Origin: Anaerolineales bacterium
GTDB lineage: Bacteria > Chloroflexota > Anaerolineae > 4572-78 > J111
Reading direction: 5' to 3'
Assembly: GCA_020634935.1 (NCBI GenBank)
Contig: JACKAT010000012.1
Span: 56,571-120,570, forward strand
Length of the DNA stretch: 64,000 nt
Part shown: one piece after another, positions 43,701-51,921 of the stretch
Numbering within the stretch: the first letter of the stretch is position 1
Layout of the letters: each line of letters begins with the position of its first letter
Notes under the pieces: model-generated
The model's database searches: none
What the model saw: only the letters and a program-made list of their open reading frames with translations
What the model was told of the DNA's origin: nothing
Position numbers and translations under genes: made by a program

Positions 43701-45503
43701 ATGAACCAATCCAACCAACACCCCCTCATTCGCTTATGGCGCTACGCGCAGGGCTATCGCCGCCCCCTTATTCTGGCGACCATCTACTCGATCCTCAACA
43801 AGGTTTTTGACTTGGCCCCGCCGGTCCTCATCGGTGTGGCGGTCGATATTGTCGTTTCCCGGCAAAACTCCATGCTGGCCCATCTGGGTTTTACCAACCT
43901 GATGACCCAACTATGGGTCTTGGCCGGCGTAACCATTGCGGCCTGGGCCTTAGAATCGATCTTCCAGTATGCCTACGCGGTGCTGTGGCGTAACCTGGCT
44001 CAAGTTCTTCAACATGAACTGCGCATCGACGCCTATGCTCACGTGCAAAATTTAGAGATGGCCTACTTTGAAGATCGCAGCACCGGCGGCCTGATGGCCA
44101 TCCTCAACGATGACATCAACCAGCTTGAGCGTTTTCTTGATATCGGCGCGAACGAGATTTTACAGTTGATTACCACCATCGTCGTCATTGGCGGCATGTT
44201 TATCGTGCTGGTACCCAGCGTATCGTGGATGACCATTTTACCGATGCCGGTCATCGTTTGGGGGTCGCTGCGGTTTCAGAAACTACTAGCGCCCCGCTAC
44301 GCCGCTGTCCGAGAGCAGGTCGGCGTGCTCAACAGCCAGCTATCGAACAACCTGGGCGGTATTGCTACCATCAAAAGCTTTACCGCCGAAGCCTACGAGG
44401 TCAAACGGGTGGCCACAGAAAGCCATCATTATCAGGAAACCAACCGCCACGCCATCAAGTTGAGTTCGGCTTTTGTACCGCTGATCCGGATGGTTATCGT
44501 CGTTGGTTTTATCGCCATTATGGTTTTTGGCGGGCAAATGGCCCTGAACGGATCGCTCAATGTAGGAGTCTACAGCGTGCTGGTTTTTATGACCCAGCGT
44601 CTCCTGTGGCCGCTGACTCGGCTGGGCGACACGCTCGATCTCTACCAGCGGGCGATGGCCTCAACCGCCCGCGTACTCGATCTGCTCGATACCCAGGCGC
44701 AAATTATCGAGGGTACGACCCATTTGCCCATTCAGCAGATCCGAGGCGAAATTACGTTCGATAAGGTTATCTTTGAGTACCACAACAGCAATGGCAACCG
44801 GCCGTCGGTGTTGAGTGGGTTGTCGCTGCACATTCCCGCCGGGGAAACGGCAGCGATTGTCGGCGCGACAGGGGCCGGTAAGAGTACGGTCATCAAGCTG
44901 CTGCTCCGCTTCTATGATGTCAAGAGCGGTCACGTCTGTCTCGACGGTCACGACATCCGTGAGCTGCGCCTGGCCGATCTGCGCGGAGCTATCGGCCTGG
45001 TCAGCCAGGATGTCTTTCTGTTCCACGGTACCGTGCGCGAAAATATTGCGTATGGCACATTCGACGCTACCGATGAGCAGATCGTCAGAGCCGCCAAAAT
45101 CGCCGAGGCCCACGAATTTATTATCAACCTGCCCCAGGGATACGATACCATTGTCGGTGAGCGGGGCCAGAAGCTCTCTGGCGGCCAGCGCCAACGCTTA
45201 TCGATCGCTCGCGCTGTGCTCAAAGACCCGCCGGTGCTTATCCTCGATGAGGCCACGTCATCTGTCGATAACGAAACCGAAGCCGCCATCCAACGCTCGA
45301 TGGAGCGCATCGCTGTGGGGCGCACCACAATTGTCATTGCCCATCGGCTGTCAACCGTGCGCAATGCTGATAATATTTTTGTATTGGATAGGGGAAGATT
45401 AGTAGAGCAGGGTCGCCACGAAGAGTTAATTGCGGCCAACGGCATCTACGCCTCACTGTGGCGGGTTCAAACCGGGGAGCGCGTTATCTCAGGTCGCTCG
45501 TAG
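43701..45503 (+). CDS. ABC exporter, fused membrane and ATPase domains
   Basis: The 600-residue half-transporter has six membrane helices (about 15-315) and an ATPase domain with Walker A GATGAGKST (about 391-399), signature LSGGQRQR (about 493), Walker B LILDEATSSVD and switch His in IAHRLSTVRNADNIF. It resembles MsbA/MdlB-type lipid or drug exporters and would act as a homodimer, since no second half is encoded nearby. Substrate is unknown. It starts 56 bp after the GxxExxY gene. Its stop codon lies inside an inverted repeat. Confidence 0.94.
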   Translation: MNQSNQHPLIRLWRYAQGYRRPLILATIYSILNKVFDLAPPVLIGVAVDIVVSRQNSMLAHLGFTNLMTQLWVLAGVTIAAWALESIFQYAYAVLWRNLAQVLQHELRIDAYAHVQNLEMAYFEDRSTGGLMAILNDDINQLERFLDIGANEILQLITTIVVIGGMFIVLVPSVSWMTILPMPVIVWGSLRFQKLLAPRYAAVREQVGVLNSQLSNNLGGIATIKSFTAEAYEVKRVATESHHYQETNRHAIKLSSAFVPLIRMVIVVGFIAIMVFGGQMALNGSLNVGVYSVLVFMTQRLLWPLTRLGDTLDLYQRAMASTARVLDLLDTQAQIIEGTTHLPIQQIRGEITFDKVIFEYHNSNGNRPSVLSGLSLHIPAGETAAIVGATGAGKSTVIKLLLRFYDVKSGHVCLDGHDIRELRLADLRGAIGLVSQDVFLFHGTVRENIAYGTFDATDEQIVRAAKIAEAHEFIINLPQGYDTIVGERGQKLSGGQRQRLSIARAVLKDPPVLILDEATSSVDNETEAAIQRSMERIAVGRTTIVIAHRLSTVRNADNIFVLDRGRLVEQGRHEELIAANGIYASLWRVQTGERVISGRS

Positions 45504-45530
45504 GCCAGTTTAGCAAATTGGCCTACGAGC
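45496..45530. terminator. Inverted repeat at the end of the ABC exporter gene
   Basis: GCTCGTAGGCCA (45496-45507) and TGGCCTACGAGC (45519-45530) form a perfect 12-bp stem that includes the stop codon. It has no T-run; it may stop or protect transcripts from both converging genes. Confidence 0.6.
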
Positions 45531-45550
45531 GTAGCTTAATCCAGTTCGAC

Positions 45551-45790
45551 CTAATTCAGGGTTTCGTAGGTGCCACTATCTTGGCGATTGGAGACGTTGT
45601 ACGCGACCATCTGCGAACCGCAGTGGGGGCAGTAGATGGCGTCAGAGCCGGTAACGGTCCAGCCTGGTTTTTGGTTAGTGGCCGACGGCATATCCGCCAG
45701 GCGATATAGATACCAGCTTTCAGCCTGATCGGCTGGCCGGCTCAACCACCAGGTCACGCAGTTGCTACAGAACCATAACGTTGTTTTCAC
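45551..45790 (-). CDS. Small zinc-ribbon protein
   Basis: The start is set at GTG 45790, preceded by AAGGAG at a good distance; the ATG at 45811 lies upstream of that site. In 79 residues, CSNC (8-11) and CPHC (about 54-57) form a four-Cys zinc ribbon, and the region between is Trp-rich (TWWLSRP, ESWYLYRL). No enzyme motif is seen. It might bind nucleic acid or protein. It is a single gene, convergent to the ABC exporter. Confidence 0.72.
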   Translation of the reverse strand: MKTTLWFCSNCVTWWLSRPADQAESWYLYRLADMPSATNQKPGWTVTGSDAIYCPHCGSQMVAYNVSNRQDSGTYETLN

Positions 45791-46108
45791 TGTTATCTCT
45801 CCTTGCCTCATAGCTTCTTTTACTCTTTAAACCGGCAATCGCAATTAACTGGGCTAATATAACTGTAAAGTGCCTTTGTGGACCGAGGTAATGGCCCTAG
45901 TATACCATACTATCGTGAAAAAAACGTTCTTTTTTAGCGTGTGAGTCAACAAATTTTATAATAAGGTGAAAGAGTTGCCGACGTGCAGGGGTGCCACCTT
46001 GTTAACTTGTCACGCCGCAGCCCTGCCACCTTGCGACCCTTTTGCCAAATTGCTGGGAATACTATTGTCACTTAAAATACGTTCATTAAATCCCGAAGGA
46101 GCAACTCT

Positions 46109-47038
46109 ATGACAACTCTTGCCTACTTTGAAGGCCGCATCGTGCCCATCGAGCAAGCCAAGGTCAGCATCACCTGCAACACATTCCACTATGGTACCGG
46201 CTGCTTTGGCGGGCTGCGCGGCTACTGGAACGAAACCCACGAGCAGCTTTACGCCTTTCGGCTAGTCGATCATTACACCCGCTTTCTCAACAGCGCCAAA
46301 CTGCTGATGTGCCGCTTCGATTACACCGCCCAACAACTGGCCGATATCACAGTTGAACTACTCAGCCGCGAGGGTTGGCGGCAAAACTGCTACATTCGCC
46401 CTATTGCCTACAAAGACGACGGCGTGTTCCGGGTGTGGCTTCACGACGCTAACGATAAAATCGCCATCTTTAGCCAGCCGGTCGGTAAGTATCTCGAGGC
46501 CGATAAGGGGGCCAAGGTGTGCGTTAGCTCCTGGCGGCGAGTTGATGATACGGCCATTCCGGCGCGAGGTAAGGTCAATGGGGCCTATGTCAACAGTGCT
46601 CTGGTCAAAAGTGACGCGATGCTTAGCGGCTTCGATGATGCGCTTGTTCTCAATCAGGATGGTCACGTCTCGGAGGGCAGCGCGGCCAACTTTATGATGG
46701 TCCGTGACGGCGCCATCATCACGCCGCCAATCACTAGCAATTTGCTGGAAGGCATTACCCGCAAAACCCTCATTGAGCTGGCCCGCGAAGAGCTGGGCCT
46801 GGAGGTCATCGAGCGTGATATCGACCGCACCGAACTATACCTGGCCGAAGAAGCGTTCTACTGCGGCACTGGCGTTCAGATCGCCGCCATCGGTTCCATC
46901 GATCACCGGCTGGTGGGTAGCGGCAGCACCGGCCCGATCACTCAACAACTGCGTGATGTTTATTTCCGCGTGGTTCTGGGTGAAATACCGAAGTATCGGC
47001 ACTGGCTTACGCCGGTGCCGGTGCTTGAAACGGTCTAA
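46109..47038 (+). CDS. ilvE: Branched-chain amino acid aminotransferase
   Basis: The 309-residue class IV PLP enzyme shows TFHYGTGCFGGLRGYW (about 26-41), the PLP lysine in ARGKVNGAYVNSAL (about 151-164), GHVSEGSAANFMMVRDG (about 188-204), and the IlvE signature TSNLLEGITRKTLIELA. It catalyses the last step of leucine, isoleucine and valine synthesis and the first of their breakdown, using 2-oxoglutarate/glutamate. Its length and motifs are normal. No other branched-chain gene is nearby. It is closely followed by the SRPBCC-like gene. Confidence 0.94.
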   Translation: MTTLAYFEGRIVPIEQAKVSITCNTFHYGTGCFGGLRGYWNETHEQLYAFRLVDHYTRFLNSAKLLMCRFDYTAQQLADITVELLSREGWRQNCYIRPIAYKDDGVFRVWLHDANDKIAIFSQPVGKYLEADKGAKVCVSSWRRVDDTAIPARGKVNGAYVNSALVKSDAMLSGFDDALVLNQDGHVSEGSAANFMMVRDGAIITPPITSNLLEGITRKTLIELAREELGLEVIERDIDRTELYLAEEAFYCGTGVQIAAIGSIDHRLVGSGSTGPITQQLRDVYFRVVLGEIPKYRHWLTPVPVLETV

Positions 47039-47119
47039 TATATCATGGTGTCAGGCTGTGGATAGTTTGTAGTAACCGCTTTAGCGGTGCTATCCCGGCA
47101 ACGGAAAGGATCGATTACC

Positions 47120-47725
47120 TTGGCTAGCAACGATTATCATTTCATCACTCATTGGTATGTCGATGGCACGATTGACGAAGTTGCTGAGATATTGAGCGAC
47201 GCGCTCAGTTTAACTAGATGGTGGCCCGCCGTATATTTGGAGATCAAAGAGCTGCGCCCCGGTGATGAAAACGGCGTCGGCCGGGTGATCGACCTGTACA
47301 CCAAAGGCTGGTTGCCCTACACCTTACGCTGGACCTTTCGCGTCACCGAGTCGACCTATCCCTATGGCTTTAGCCTGGAAGCCTGGGGTGATTTCAACGG
47401 GCGCGGTATCTGGACCTTGACTCAAGAGGGACCGCAGGTACACGTCATCTACGATTGGAAAATTCGAGCCGATAAACCCTTGCTGCGGGCGTTCTCCTTC
47501 CTCTTTAAGCCTATATTTGCGGCCAATCATCACTGGGCGATGGCCAAAGGCGAAGAGAGCTTGTGGTTAGAACTGGCTCGCCGCCGCGCCAAAACCACCG
47601 CCGAGCGGGACTCGGTCCCGTTGCCGCCGGGCCCGACATCGGCTCGCCCATTTGTACTCCTGCTGGCGGCTGTCATCATTGGGGGGGTGACGCTGTTACT
47701 GATTCGTCTCAGAAATGATCGATAG
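47120..47725 (+). CDS. SRPBCC/START-like protein with C-terminal membrane anchor
   Basis: TTG at 47120 is taken as start because AAAGGA sits 8 nt upstream; a GTG at 47087 would add eleven residues. In 201 residues, the first 140 read like a polyketide-cyclase/SRPBCC fold (HFITHWYVDGTIDEVAEILS, WTFRVTESTYPYGF, VHVIYDWKIRADKPLLR), and one membrane helix (about 173-193, FVLLLAAVIIGGVTLLLI) ends it. This suggests a membrane-tethered binder of a hydrophobic molecule; the ligand is unknown. It follows ilvE by 80 bp. Confidence 0.75.
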   Translation: MASNDYHFITHWYVDGTIDEVAEILSDALSLTRWWPAVYLEIKELRPGDENGVGRVIDLYTKGWLPYTLRWTFRVTESTYPYGFSLEAWGDFNGRGIWTLTQEGPQVHVIYDWKIRADKPLLRAFSFLFKPIFAANHHWAMAKGEESLWLELARRRAKTTAERDSVPLPPGPTSARPFVLLLAAVIIGGVTLLLIRLRNDR

Positions 47726-47732
47726 ATAGGCT

Positions 47733-47766
47733 CGTAGGACGTGAAAATAAAGCTTCACGCCCTACG
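47733..47766. terminator. Hairpin between convergent genes
   Basis: CGTAGGaCGTGAA (47733-47745) and TTCACGcCCTACG (47754-47766) form a stem with one mismatch between the SRPBCC-like gene and deaD. It has no long T-run. Confidence 0.55.
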
Positions 47767-47797
47767 GCCTAAAATAAGGCGAATGGGGGTAAGCGAT

Positions 47798-49435
47798 CTA
47801 CACTCGCTCCACGGCAATTCTCTGTTTGCCGATCCGATAAGAGCCGGTTTTAGCCAGTACTTGGCTTACAAACTGTTCCGGGACATCAACCAAGGTCTGT
47901 TGATCTTGAATGCGAATTTTGCCGATGACGTTGCCGGGGATGTCGGCCTGGTAAGCCAGCGTGCCAACCACATGATTGACTTGCAGTCCGTCGGCCTTAC
48001 CGGCGTTGAGCGCCAGCCGGACCATACCGCTTTCGGCGACCGGCTCACGCCGATCCGATCGTCGCGAACGCCGGCTGGGTTTGTTGTCCGATTTGCCGCG
48101 CGAGGGGCGAGTCTCCTGGATCTCGCTGATCGGATCGATAGGGCGCTGTTTCTCTTCGGCGCGAGCTACTTTCAGAGCCGCCGCCGCGATATCAACCACA
48201 TCGTAGCCGTTCTCGGTCAGTTCTGCGACCATTTCTCGCTCGCGGCGGCAGCGGTCGCGCCGCAGCCAGACCAGCATCTGCTCGACCAGTTGGCTTTCGC
48301 GATGCTGTTTAATCTCGGCGACGGTCGGCAGCGTAGCCGGTGTAATTGGCTGCTTGGTGTACGATTCGATCTTGCGCATTAGCCACCGCTCGCGGGGCGT
48401 AACCAGCGAAACGGCGATGCCGGGTTTGCCGGCGCGGCCGGTGCGGCCTACGCGATGAACGTAGACCTCCGGTTCGGGCGGCAGATCGAAGTTGAAGACG
48501 TGCGAAATGTCGTCGATGTCGAGACCGCGAGCAGCCACATCGGTGGCGACCAGCACGGTAATCTGCTGCTGGCGAAATCGCGCCAGAACGCGCTCGCGGG
48601 CCTCCTGGCTGAGGTCGCCGTTGAGCGACTCAGCGGGGAAGCCGCGTACCGTCAGCTCATTGGCCAGTTCACCGGTGCCGACTCGCGTGCGGGCAAAAAT
48701 GAGGGCGCTGGTGATCGGCTCGACTTCAAACAGCCGGGTCAGGGCGGCCAGTTTATCGGCTTCGTTGACCAGGTAGTAGCGCTGCTCGACGGTGGAAACC
48801 GTGAGCTGCTTGGCCTCGACGGTGTATGACTGCGGCTGGTGCATATACTGGTCGGCCAGCCGGCGAATCTCGCGGGGTAGCGTGGCCGAAAAGAGGGCCG
48901 TCTGCCGAACCGACGGCGTAGCCTCCAGAATAGCCTCGATGTCTTCGATGAAGCCCATACTCAGCATCTCATCGGCTTCGTCGAGCACCACGGTCGCGAC
49001 GCTGCTTAGATCGAGCGCTTGCTGGCGGATCAGGTCCAGCAGCCGGCCCGGCGTGCCGACCACGATATCGACGCCTTTATTGAGACGATTAGTCTGTCGG
49101 CTGTAGGCTTGCCCGCCGTAGACCGGCAGAACCCGCACGTTTAGCGGGCGGCCGTACTCGTGCATTGCCTTGGCGACCTGCATGGCCAGTTCGCGGGTGG
49201 GGGTCAGCACCAAAGCCTGAACGTGCCCTTGACCGGCCTCCAAGTTATGCAAAATCGGCAAGGAAAAGGCCGCTGTTTTGCCGGTGCCGGTTTGGGATTG
49301 GCCGATAACGTCCTGGCCGGTCAACATGATGGGAATGATGGCCGCCTGAATGGCGGTGGGGGTAGTGTAGCCTAATTCGGCTACGGTTTGCACCAACTGG
49401 GGGTGCAAACCCAGATGAGAAAATTCGATTGACAT
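47798..49435 (-). CDS. deaD: DEAD-box RNA helicase, DeaD/CsdA type
   Basis: The 545-residue helicase has the Q motif (PTAIQAAIIP), motif I AQSQTGTGKTAAF, Ia PTRELAMQV, II VLDEADEML, III SATLP, IV LIFARTRVG, V TDVAARGLDIDD and VI HRVGRTGRAG. The basic linker (about 450-475) leads to a DbpA-type RNA-binding domain at the C-terminus (VRLALNAGKADGLQVNHVVG to YRIGKQRIAVERV). It unwinds structured RNA in ribosome assembly and mRNA decay, often under cold stress. TAGGAG precedes the ATG and is predicted to be hidden in a leader stem. Confidence 0.95.
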   Translation of the reverse strand: MSIEFSHLGLHPQLVQTVAELGYTTPTAIQAAIIPIMLTGQDVIGQSQTGTGKTAAFSLPILHNLEAGQGHVQALVLTPTRELAMQVAKAMHEYGRPLNVRVLPVYGGQAYSRQTNRLNKGVDIVVGTPGRLLDLIRQQALDLSSVATVVLDEADEMLSMGFIEDIEAILEATPSVRQTALFSATLPREIRRLADQYMHQPQSYTVEAKQLTVSTVEQRYYLVNEADKLAALTRLFEVEPITSALIFARTRVGTGELANELTVRGFPAESLNGDLSQEARERVLARFRQQQITVLVATDVAARGLDIDDISHVFNFDLPPEPEVYVHRVGRTGRAGKPGIAVSLVTPRERWLMRKIESYTKQPITPATLPTVAEIKQHRESQLVEQMLVWLRRDRCRREREMVAELTENGYDVVDIAAAALKVARAEEKQRPIDPISEIQETRPSRGKSDNKPSRRSRRSDRREPVAESGMVRLALNAGKADGLQVNHVVGTLAYQADIPGNVIGKIRIQDQQTLVDVPEQFVSQVLAKTGSYRIGKQRIAVERV

Positions 49436-49542
49436 TTATGCTCCTACTTGCGTTTTGAACGTCCGCTGTGCAGCGTGACCGGGCGGCCACATCCAAGTTG
49501 TTGGTAACAGCCGACTCTTCCCCGCAAGTAGAGCCATTCTGT
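49436..49542 (-). promoter_or_regulatory. deaD 5' leader with Shine-Dalgarno-sequestering stem
   Basis: On the mRNA, GCTCTACTTGCG (about 49534-49523) can pair with CGCAAGTAGGAGC (49452-49440), with one bulge. The AGGAG Shine-Dalgarno lies in the second arm, 5-6 nt before the ATG. The 70-nt loop is structured. Opening this stem would control translation of the helicase, which could itself unwind it. Further hairpins (GCTCCCTTGCGGGAGC and CGCCCG...CGGGCG) lie upstream to about 49640. Confidence 0.6.
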
Positions 49543-49800
49543 TGCAACAAAAACGCCCGACTAATATAACCGGGCGACCACTTTGAACAGCCAAAATAAT
49601 CTAATATTAGAATTAAGCTCCCTTGCGGGAGCAGCGTTGATATTATACCACGTTTTGAAAATTACCCGAATCTCACGAGCTTAAGATTGGTCCAGTTTCC
49701 TTACGAATGTCGTGTTGCAACCAAAATCGTCTGCCTACTTGATCCGATTTCTCGACCAAATTGGTAAAACTGGACCAATCTATTGTTAAATTGAACCATG

Positions 49801-50445
49801 CTAACCGAATAAAAAGGTTTGGACATGCTCCCAGATTATAAGCAGTTGATCATTCAGCCGGTGGTCTGAGTCAACCTCAATCAACGTCACGTTGTCGGGG
49901 TTGGCCGAGGCGTACTGGCGGCTGCCGATAATCGGCACAACATCATCCTTCCGGCCGTGGATGATGACCGTTGGGGCCGGAGGGTGGATGGGCTGGTTAT
50001 ATTGCAGCCGATCGACATGAAATTGGTAGCGGAGCGGCAGATCTTCCTGAAGACCATCGTGCCAGAGGGTGTGTACGCCTGAAATTTGCCACTGGGCTAA
50101 CTCATTCGGCCCATAGCGGTTGACGCTGTAAAAAAGGGCTGGCGCCAGCAGCAGTAGTTTATCGACGCCACCATAGCGATAAGCATAATGCAGAGCTACT
50201 TGCCCCCCCAACGAACTGCCGATTAAACTCACCGACTCAAATTGATGGTCGAGTACGTATTGCCGCAGCCGATTTATCTGGCCGGTGATTGTCATAAACT
50301 CAAAGTCACGCGGCGTAGGGTTGAACTTGATGGCATGAAAGTCAACCTCGGGATAAGTCGCAATCTGCTGCTCAAAGTAAGTGGCTTTGGTTCCTTGAGT
50401 TGAGGAAAGAAAGCCATGCAGATAGATAATTGTTTGCTTAGCCAT
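49801..50445 (-). CDS. YqiA-type alpha/beta hydrolase (esterase)
   Basis: The start is set at ATG 50445 (MAKQTIIYLHGFLSST), with GGAAG upstream; the 20-residue longer form runs into tRNA-proximal sequence. In 214 residues, oxyanion motif LHGFLSS (8-14), nucleophile elbow GSSLGGQ (about 74-80) with the catalytic Ser, Asp in HGRKDDVVP, and His in DSDHRLND complete the triad. It resembles UPF0227/YqiA esterases acting on small acyl esters. It is a single gene downstream of the tRNA cluster. Confidence 0.88.
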   Translation of the reverse strand: MAKQTIIYLHGFLSSTQGTKATYFEQQIATYPEVDFHAIKFNPTPRDFEFMTITGQINRLRQYVLDHQFESVSLIGSSLGGQVALHYAYRYGGVDKLLLLAPALFYSVNRYGPNELAQWQISGVHTLWHDGLQEDLPLRYQFHVDRLQYNQPIHPPAPTVIIHGRKDDVVPIIGSRQYASANPDNVTLIEVDSDHRLNDQLLIIWEHVQTFLFG

Positions 50446-50534
50446 GACGTTACGCTTCCAAATGGGGCGGATAAATAAAAAACTGTTGCAGTATAGATAA
50501 TGCAACAGTTTTTGCTATAGAAGTAACTATAGAG

Positions 50535-50607
50535 CGGGAGCGACGGGACTTGAACCCGCGATCTCCGGCTTGACAGGCCGGCGTGTTGACCACTACACCA
50601 CGCCCCC
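50535..50607 (-). tRNA. tRNA-Asp (GTC)
   Basis: The cloverleaf reads GGGGGCG acceptor, D arm, anticodon arm CCGGC-CTGTCAA-GCCGG with anticodon GTC, T arm with GGTTCAAGTCC, and 3' CGCTCCC plus discriminator G. CCA is not encoded. It is last of three tRNAs on the minus strand. Confidence 0.95.
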
Positions 50608-50666
50608 AAAAACAACCGATTGACAAATTATAGCTGGAGTCAGCCGGTTTGGCAAAATCTGCCAAA

Positions 50667-50737
50667 CTGGGGAACCAGGATTCGAACCTGGATATACGGC
50701 TCCAAAGGCCGCTGTCCTACCATTAGACGATTCCCCA
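50667..50737 (-). tRNA. tRNA-Gln (TTG)
   Basis: The acceptor TGGGGAA pairs with TTCCCCA; the anticodon loop CTTTGGA has anticodon TTG, and the T arm is CCAGG-TTCGAAT-CCTGG. CCA is not encoded. It is the middle gene of the tRNA cluster. Confidence 0.95.
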
Positions 50738-50751
50738 TTATAAGCTATAGG

Positions 50752-50824
50752 TGCCGAGGCCCAGACTTGAACTGGGGACCCTTTGATTTTCAGTCAAATG
50801 CTCTACCAACTGAGCTACCTCGGC
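50752..50824 (-). tRNA. tRNA-Phe (GAA)
   Basis: The acceptor GCCGAGG pairs with CCTCGGC; the D arm is AGCTCAGTTGGTAGAGC and the anticodon loop CTGAAAA has anticodon GAA. The discriminator is A and CCA is not encoded. It is first of the three tRNAs. Confidence 0.96.
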
Positions 50825-50905
50825 AGATGTTAATCTTGCAACAACAGTAGAGGATTATAACACAGTCTCGGATCACCGTCAAATTAAATTTGGAGGGGAA
50901 TTAAC

Positions 50906-51157
50906 TTAATCATCGAGGGAATCCGGCGCTTTTTCGACCAAAAAGCGCCGGATGGCTCTGAGCGCGGCTTTCAGCACCACTTCGCCCAGCGGCACCATTT
51001 TAATATCGATAAACATGGCTTCTTCATCGATTTCATCATCGATCTTTTGGATCTCCTCATGGAAGATTTGAATCATTTCAGCTTCGTGATCCTGTAGAAA
51101 CCTCGCCAAATCATGACGCACCAATTGAAACGTAACCTCTCGAATGAGGCGTCTCAT
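50906..51157 (-). CDS. Small acidic helical protein, unknown function
   Basis: The 83-residue protein has no membrane segment. The pattern is helical, with an acidic middle (HEEIQKIDDEIDEEAMFIDIK) and a basic C-terminal helix (LKAALRAIRRFLVEKAP). GAGGAA precedes the ATG. It is followed 30 bp upstream by the thioredoxin-like gene on the same strand, so the two are probably cotranscribed. I recognise no family. Confidence 0.7.
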   Translation of the reverse strand: MRRLIREVTFQLVRHDLARFLQDHEAEMIQIFHEEIQKIDDEIDEEAMFIDIKMVPLGEVVLKAALRAIRRFLVEKAPDSLDD

Positions 51158-51187
51158 AATTTGTTCCTCGTTAGTGAGCGGAATCTG

Positions 51188-51430
51188 TCAGTGGCTAAGA
51201 TAAGCTTTGATATCATCAAGTGAGAAGGGCCAGACCAGTTGGTGCTCAAGAGCAGCTACCGCAATAACCGGAATTAGCTCGGCGTATGCGGCCTCCAAGC
51301 CGTTATGGGGATGGGTAATGTCCAGGATGTCAATTTCTAAAGGAATATCCAAGGCCACTGTTACAAGCATTTGGTAAGCGATGTCGCAGGTTGAACAGTT
51401 TAACTTTGTATAAAACTTAACCTGTTTCAT
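51188..51430 (-). CDS. Glutaredoxin/thioredoxin-like protein (DUF836 type)
   Basis: The start is taken at ATG 51430 (MKQVKFYTKLNCSTC); a GTG at 51445 is equally possible. In 80 residues, the redox motif CSTC lies at about 12-15 after a beta strand, followed by a helix, IDILDITHP and a cis-Pro region (ELIPVIAVA), then a short C-terminal helix. That is a glutaredoxin-like fold in its minimal form. It could reduce disulfides or selenide intermediates; the partner is unknown. Confidence 0.82.
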   Translation of the reverse strand: MKQVKFYTKLNCSTCDIAYQMLVTVALDIPLEIDILDITHPHNGLEAAYAELIPVIAVAALEHQLVWPFSLDDIKAYLSH

Positions 51431-51445
51431 ACCCTCATTATACAC

Positions 51446-51921
51446 AGATGATCAATCCCTAACAACCTATTTCTCTTAAAAATCAGGAATTAGGCGGTTG
51501 GGATCAATTGTCAGGAATTAGCCGAGTGGTATACGGTCGGCTAGCCGCTTATCCAGCCCAAAAACCGACCGGTCTACCAGTCATTATTCTGCTCAGATGA
51601 CGGGTGTCTCCGGGTAGGTTTTATTATATGATAGATTTGTGACATTAGGTCTGCCTCCCAAAATCTTCTGCCATTACTGAAAACTCTCCTTACAACCTCC
51701 GACAGACATGACCGGCTTGCTGCTATGGGATATCTATTTATAGCCGAGGATGCGAACCGCAGTGTGGATATTTACGACCTTGCGCCCGATGTAATGGTGG
51801 TCGCGTTGAGTGGATCGAACACCCGGTGGATAAATTTTATTGTGAGGAGGTTCACCAAAAAAACGAACAAATTGTTAATAAAACCTTAATTAATGCCTTT
51901 AAATCCAAGGAGGTCACGAAA
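51446..51921. other. Intergenic region before the M6-like peptidase gene
   Basis: About 475 bp without a clear gene. A 54-codon frame from 51725 (MGYLFIAEDANRSVDIYDLA) looks like one blade of a beta-propeller and may be the remnant of a lost gene. AGACATGACCGG at 51704 repeats the end of the element at 2501. No promoter is evident. Confidence 0.45.

Noticed and set aside
51725..51890. Short gene for a beta-propeller-like peptide
   Set aside because: Only one blade-like stretch, no ribosome site, and it runs into the start of the next gene; at most a remnant.
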